Assembly: GCF_035594125.1 (NCBI RefSeq)
Contig: NC_087191.1
Location: 5,901,967-5,965,966, forward strand
Length of the DNA: 64,000 nucleotides
From: Scylla paramamosain
Taxonomy: Eukaryota; Arthropoda; Malacostraca; Decapoda; Portunidae
Direction: 5' to 3'
The position numbers were made by a program, and so were the translations under genes. Positions 63,818-64,000 of this stretch are shown in pieces. Each line of letters starts with the position of its first letter. Within the stretch, counting starts at the first letter, position 1. The notes under the pieces are model-generated. The model was not told the origin of the DNA and searched no databases. It saw nothing but the letters and a program-made list of their open reading frames with translations.

Positions 63818-64000
63818 ATGGAAGGACTAACCATATTTGATATGCTACCCTCATGTACAGACTCTGATGCCTTTACTGCCACTTTTATAGATAACCTTAC
63901 TGCCATATATCAATATGATAAAGAAGAAATCATAAAACGTCTGTCACAATATGGAATGGACAGAGAGAAACTGTGGAATTTACGGTTAAAACTGTTTGAT
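63818..64000 (+). CDS. Partial open frame at right edge, unknown protein
   Basis: From an ATG in good context (CAACATGG) 61 codons stay open to the window end, beginning MEGLTIFDMLPSCTDSDAFT. The composition is balanced, without low-complexity runs, and rich in Asp, Ile and Leu. I do not recognise it. It lies just outside the satellite, behind TATA-like and CRE motifs, so it may be the first exon of a host gene. It could equally be the start of another transposon ORF. Confidence 0.4.
   Translation, partial: MEGLTIFDMLPSCTDSDAFTATFIDNLTAIYQYDKEEIIKRLSQYGMDREKLWNLRLKLFD

Overview
The window is a repeat-rich eukaryotic nuclear sequence, most likely from an arthropod and plausibly a decapod crustacean. 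That placement is inference. It rests on very long (TA)n, (GA)n and (TAA)n microsatellites, on the mix of transposon families (Ty3/gypsy with errantivirus-like env, gypsy with SCAN-like gag, BEL/Pao, CR1, jockey-like LINEs, hAT, a tRNA-derived SINE), and on the absence of operons, ribosome binding sites or prokaryotic genes. No cellular gene can be named. The only candidate host exon is an open frame running off the right edge (63818-64000).

Layout. 1-4850: the 3' part of a decayed gypsy-type element on the plus strand (coiled-coil and SCAN-like gag, degenerate zinc knuckle, protease remnant, right LTR). 4851-6790: unassigned AT-rich DNA. 6791-16905: a 5'-truncated CR1 LINE (minus) split by a nearly complete 9.17-kb env-bearing gypsy element (7667-16832, minus). 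That element has two LTRs about 1% apart, a 4-bp target duplication, gag, protease, RT, RNase H, integrase and env. 17330-21150: a LINE remnant joined to a second SCAN-gag gypsy copy (minus). 21488-23918: a LINE remnant and a decayed hAT transposase. 25080-32430: jockey-like LINE pieces, a third gypsy LTR, and many (TA)n and (TAA)n tracts.

33375-63350: a divergent tandem satellite with a monomer of about 96 bp. Its arrays are broken up by insertions: a jockey LINE, an LTR-like segment with GC-rich minisatellites, two BEL/Pao elements, and a CR1 nested inside a jockey LINE. The largest uninterrupted block (49870-63350) has a higher-order period near 475 bp in its right half. It also contains a pair of roughly 1-kb inverted duplicated arms and a SINE with a perfect 11-bp target duplication. 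63360-64000: unique-looking sequence with a TATA-like box, a CRE palindrome and the start of an open frame.

The coding content is transposon-encoded and mostly broken by stops and frameshifts. The most notable items are the young env-carrying gypsy provirus, the higher-order satellite with its inverted duplication, and the readable nesting order of the insertions.
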